Source: Rotaria sordida (Eukaryota; Rotifera; Eurotatoria; Philodinida; Philodinidae). Taken from it: a stretch of DNA of 64,000 nt. The position numbers and the translations under genes are program-made. The stretch is from NCBI GenBank assembly GCA_905250125.1, contig CAJNOL010000022.1, forward strand, positions 1 to 64,000, written 5' to 3'. The notes beneath the pieces are model-generated. The model worked only from the letters and a program-made list of their open reading frames with translations, had not been told where the DNA came from and did no database searches. Within the stretch, counting starts at the first letter, position 1; every line of letters starts with the position of its first letter. This document shows positions 60,678 to 64,000 of this stretch, one piece after another.

Positions 60678-62574
60678 TTAAGCAATAGTACAAGCACTTT
60701 CGGATGGTGGCATTCCTTGTGGTATTGGCATTTCTCGAGCTTCTTTTACTTCACGTGCATGTTTATCTTCTTTATACGGCTAGAATATAGAAGAATTTAA
60801 GAATTAAAAGAAAAATAAATGTTTGTGCTTTTTTTTTCTTACTTTGCCAACATTTCGACCAATATCAAATGCTCGATAAGTATTCTCAGAAAATAAACTA
60901 TTTAATTTAGCTGGAATATATTCTTCAGCAGGTAAAATTCCATGTGTTGGATTATTATCAAGTGGTGCTAAGTCAGCTGCAGCTCTTTTATGATGACTAA
61001 AGAAATTTAAAAAAAAATATAATCATTACAGTCAGTATGAGTGAAGATATAAAAACAAACATAATATTATTTTCAAAATCAACTGTTGATTGAACACGAC
61101 GAATTAATGAATCAAGTTGAAGAAAAAATGGATGACGTTGTGGTGATCCAGCTCCTTTAGTTTTAGAATATTGTTCACAAAAACTAGCTGCCTGTTGTTG
61201 AACTATATAGATATATATATATTTAGATTAACTAATGTTAGTGAAAAGACAAAAATTATGACTTGCTTACCTTTACTTGCTTCTTCAGCCGCTTTCAAAG
61301 AATTTGGTGCATCATTTTTCTTGAGAAAATCCAATGCTTGATATGCACGTGCCTAAATAATAATAATAATAATAACGTAATATAATAAAATCTTCAATAA
61401 AATTCATACTTCAGCTAAATAAAATTTTGATTTAAGACCAAAATACATACGCCATTGTCCAATAATTTTTTCATCTAATGATACTAATTGTTGGCCTAGA
61501 ATTATTATTTCAATATGTCATATCACAATATCAATTTTTTTCTTTACCTCCCATATCAAAATATTGTGAAATTTGATTACTTATACTTGAAATAAGTGCA
61601 TTATCTTGTTTAGCACTCATTGCTCGTGCTACCGTAACTATAAATAGATAATTATAAAAAAAAAAAATTTTCATTAAAAATTTTTCTAATTCTTAATTAT
61701 AAATTTAACCTTCATGAAATTCTCCCAAACAACTATAATAATAAGCAGCAAGAATTTTTTCATTAAGATCAGAACAAGATGGTAATTTAACATCATGTAA
61801 TTTTCGAAGTTCAACATCCTGTTTTATTTTATAGAAAAATAAAAAAACAAATGAAAGAAAAAAAAATAAACAAACCATAACATGTTTAAACATTCCAGCT
61901 GCAGTTCGAAGTGATTTATGTACATCAAGTGCATCCTTATCACTTGGCCTAATTTTATTTTTTTTTTTTTTTTATGAAAATTTAAATTTAAATGACAAGA
62001 TTTTATTTTGTATATTACTTACATACTACTTTTAGATGCAACATATGCAGCATGTTTTGTATACCACATGGCGACATTCATTGTCATACAACATATTTCA
62101 AATTGTGCATCTTGAACATCTCTAAAAACAAAAATATTTAATTTGAAAAAAATTTTTTTTTTTTGTATTTATACGTTATAATATCGGTTTTTGTTAATGA
62201 ATCACTCCAATAAAATTTTGTTGTAAAACGTAATTTCGAATCATCACTACTACCATCTGGTGATATTACAAAACCGGTTAACAAGGACATATATTGATCA
62301 AATGTATCTCGAATATTTGAAGTTTCAAGCGTTGGATTACATAATAATTGTAAAAGTTCAAGACGTAATTGACGAAGTTGACTTCAAAGAAAAACAAAAA
62401 AACAAAAACAAAAAGGAAAACAAATTATTTTCAATTCAATATAATAAATTTATTTTTATTTTACTTGCATATTTGCATAGCATCTGTACTTGATGGTGAT
62501 GTTCGATGATCAAACGACACGATAGCCGTTGATTTTAAAGGATTTCGATGAAACCAATGATTAATTGTAAACAT
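60678..62574 (-). CDS. BROX: BRO1 domain-containing protein BROX
   Basis: ESCRT-III-associated BRO1-domain protein; human BROX binds CHMP4 and acts in nuclear envelope repair. Eleven exons in transcription order: 62574-62465, 62381-62175, 62121-62023, 61948-61876, 61818-61710, 61637-61548, 61495-61410, 61352-61271, 61202-61061, 60996-60843, 60779-60678, giving 417 residues (human 411). It starts MFTINHWFHRNPLKSTAIVS, almost the human start, and contains WYTKHAAYVAS, KSLRTAAGMFKHV, VTVARAM and SKFYLAEARAYQ. The last four residues are Cys-Thr-Ile-Ala, a CaaX box like the human CYIS. Prenylation and membrane targeting are therefore predicted. A splice acceptor (TTTTCAG) directly abuts the ATG. 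Confidence 0.95.
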
Positions 62575-64000
62575 CTGAAAATAATAACTTGTTGTTTTTT
62601 TAATAAATACAAATACAAAAAAAGTAATGAGTAATTCATCTTTCATTTTTTGCATATGTAACTGAACTATAAATACACATATTTTGTTTGAAGAAGATAT
62701 GAAGAAAAAAATAACAAAAGAAAAAAAACGATGAGAAATTTTCAATGACATGCCAAATGACTCCTAGGTCATGAGTCATGATGTTTAGATCCGTGCAGTA
62801 CCATAAGAATTTGAAACTACCAATGAGAAAAAAGAATTAAAATCTTTCTTTGGTTATTGATCATCAAGTATTCTCTATGAGAAATGAGTTTACTCGATTA
62901 CAATAACTACCTACTATTCAGTTAATCGACATGTAGTTTAAAGATTTTTGACATGAGAATGAAATTGATTAGAGATTTCTACAATGTCCAATGGTCAAAA
63001 TAAACAAATAGATTTATTTATATTTAATTAACTTTGTTATTGATAAAGGGAGTTTCAAATTTTCTATTCTATTTTTGTTAGATGTTAGCTTTTGAAAAAA
63101 CAAACAAAATCTGTAACCCTTTACTCTCTCGTGGCCACTCAAGTGACCATTTTGTGAAGCGATTACAAGAAATTAAAAAGTTTTGAAAATATGTCTTGTA
63201 GTCAACTCCATAGAGTATCAATTGATAAGAAAATATTTTGTTTTATGCTGTTCCATCTTCGAAAAAGATGAATTGAAAAATCAATAAATTTGAAAAAATC
63301 ACAAAAAGTTGAATTTTTTTGAATAAAATATTTTTCTATAAACGAACAAAATATATTATGGAAATGTATTGTGTAATATAGAAGAATGACAATGTCTATT
63401 ACTAGTATCAATACCATTCGAAAGTTTCACAAAAGCTAGATAGAAAAGAAATAATAAAATACAGGATGATTACTACTAATGTTTCAGAAAATCAAACCTT
63501 TCGATTTTCAGCTTCCTGAACCTGGACATAAAATTCGCCCTTATCACACAAAATAGTAGAACAAATCATTCTCTATAGAATGAGACATACCGTTTTTTCT
63601 CTCAATGATTATTAGAGTAACCAAACGAGAGTGTACCTGGTTGGTCTGTCCATAGTATCGATATATCGAAGACATCAATGTTCTATTCCAATGGTTATTT
63701 TATCAATAGCTTCTTTATAGTCGCTATGGGAGGTAAAAGGATTAATGATCATCTTATTTCTTTTAGAAAACGTTGAGGTGATTAAATGTTTTTCAAGAAA
63801 TGATGATATATTGCAAATTACAATGTTTTTATGTAGTTTTTGTATAAGTTTTGATAGAAATAAGAAAGAAGCCAGTGGTTTTCTTGATTTATAAAGCACA
63901 ATAGAAAATGTTGATTTGTTCTATAATTGATTGATTAAATTTTAAGACAGTGTACAATCTATTTTCAAGTAGAAAAAATCAAAATATAAATAATCTTAAA
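62575..64000. other. Intergenic, upstream of BROX to window end
   Basis: AT-rich, with chance frames such as 63202-63417 and 63675-63899 on the minus strand. No recognisable gene or repeat before the window ends. Confidence 0.45.

Noticed and set aside
1-64000. CRISPR array, bacterial operon or phage
   Set aside because: Pervasive spliceosomal introns and animal gene families show nuclear animal DNA; no regular repeat-spacer array is present.

Overview
This is an animal nuclear window, very AT-rich, with intron-dense genes. Most introns are about 45-80 bases, with GT...AG ends and T-rich acceptors. The best match is a bdelloid rotifer. Supporting signs are the gene set, a degenerate fragment resembling bdelloid-expanded arginine ADP-ribosyltransferases, a decayed ClpB/Hsp104 copy, TGTGGG motifs identical to the bdelloid telomere unit, and splice acceptors placed a few bases before start codons, as expected for spliced-leader trans-splicing. 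The species call is inference. I rebuilt the gene models by hand; each multi-exon model keeps one open frame and its summed exon length is divisible by three.

Layout. 0.7-4 kb (minus): CSNK2B (casein kinase II beta) and an egghead-type beta-mannosyltransferase. 5.2-10.1 kb (minus): DNAJC8, whose last intron is a nest of foldback transposons. About 11.6-12.0 kb: a decayed ADP-ribosyltransferase fragment. 13.7-16.6 kb (plus): CFAP210/CCDC173, a ciliary microtubule inner protein. It converges with an intronless divergent cytochrome P450 (16.7-18.0 kb, minus).

18.8-25.5 kb is an accessory block. It holds a 1.36 kb element dense in GACTAGTC, a ClpB pseudogene, a CCGT-motif GC island, two tandem CCCAAGAGATT-ended MITEs dense in an ATCCGA motif, an orphan GAPDH exon, TGTGGG telomere-like tracts, a partial lineage-type ORF and another foldback.

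25.8-32.1 kb (plus): a complete DDX60-type Ski2-like helicase. 32.1-38.3 kb: about 6 kb without a recognisable gene. 38.3-39.1 kb (minus): a homeobox gene. 40.6 and 42.5 kb (minus): two small ORFs, both starting Met-Gly-Asn. 44.6-47.9 kb (plus): a GALNT7-like polypeptide GalNAc-transferase. 48.3-53.0 kb (plus): aspartyl aminopeptidase DNPEP, followed 117 bp later on the same strand by a hinderin (KIAA1328)-like coiled-coil gene (53.1-55.4 kb). 56.8-60.5 kb (plus): an RNF19-type RBR ubiquitin ligase, convergent with BROX (60.7-62.6 kb, minus).

The intact genes are mostly conserved housekeeping or ciliary genes with no common pathway. The unusual biology is in the mobile DNA: foldbacks nested inside introns, and three elements built from dense, private short motifs. 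The tight DNPEP/KIAA1328 pair and the acceptor-before-ATG pattern suggest trans-spliced, possibly operon-like expression.
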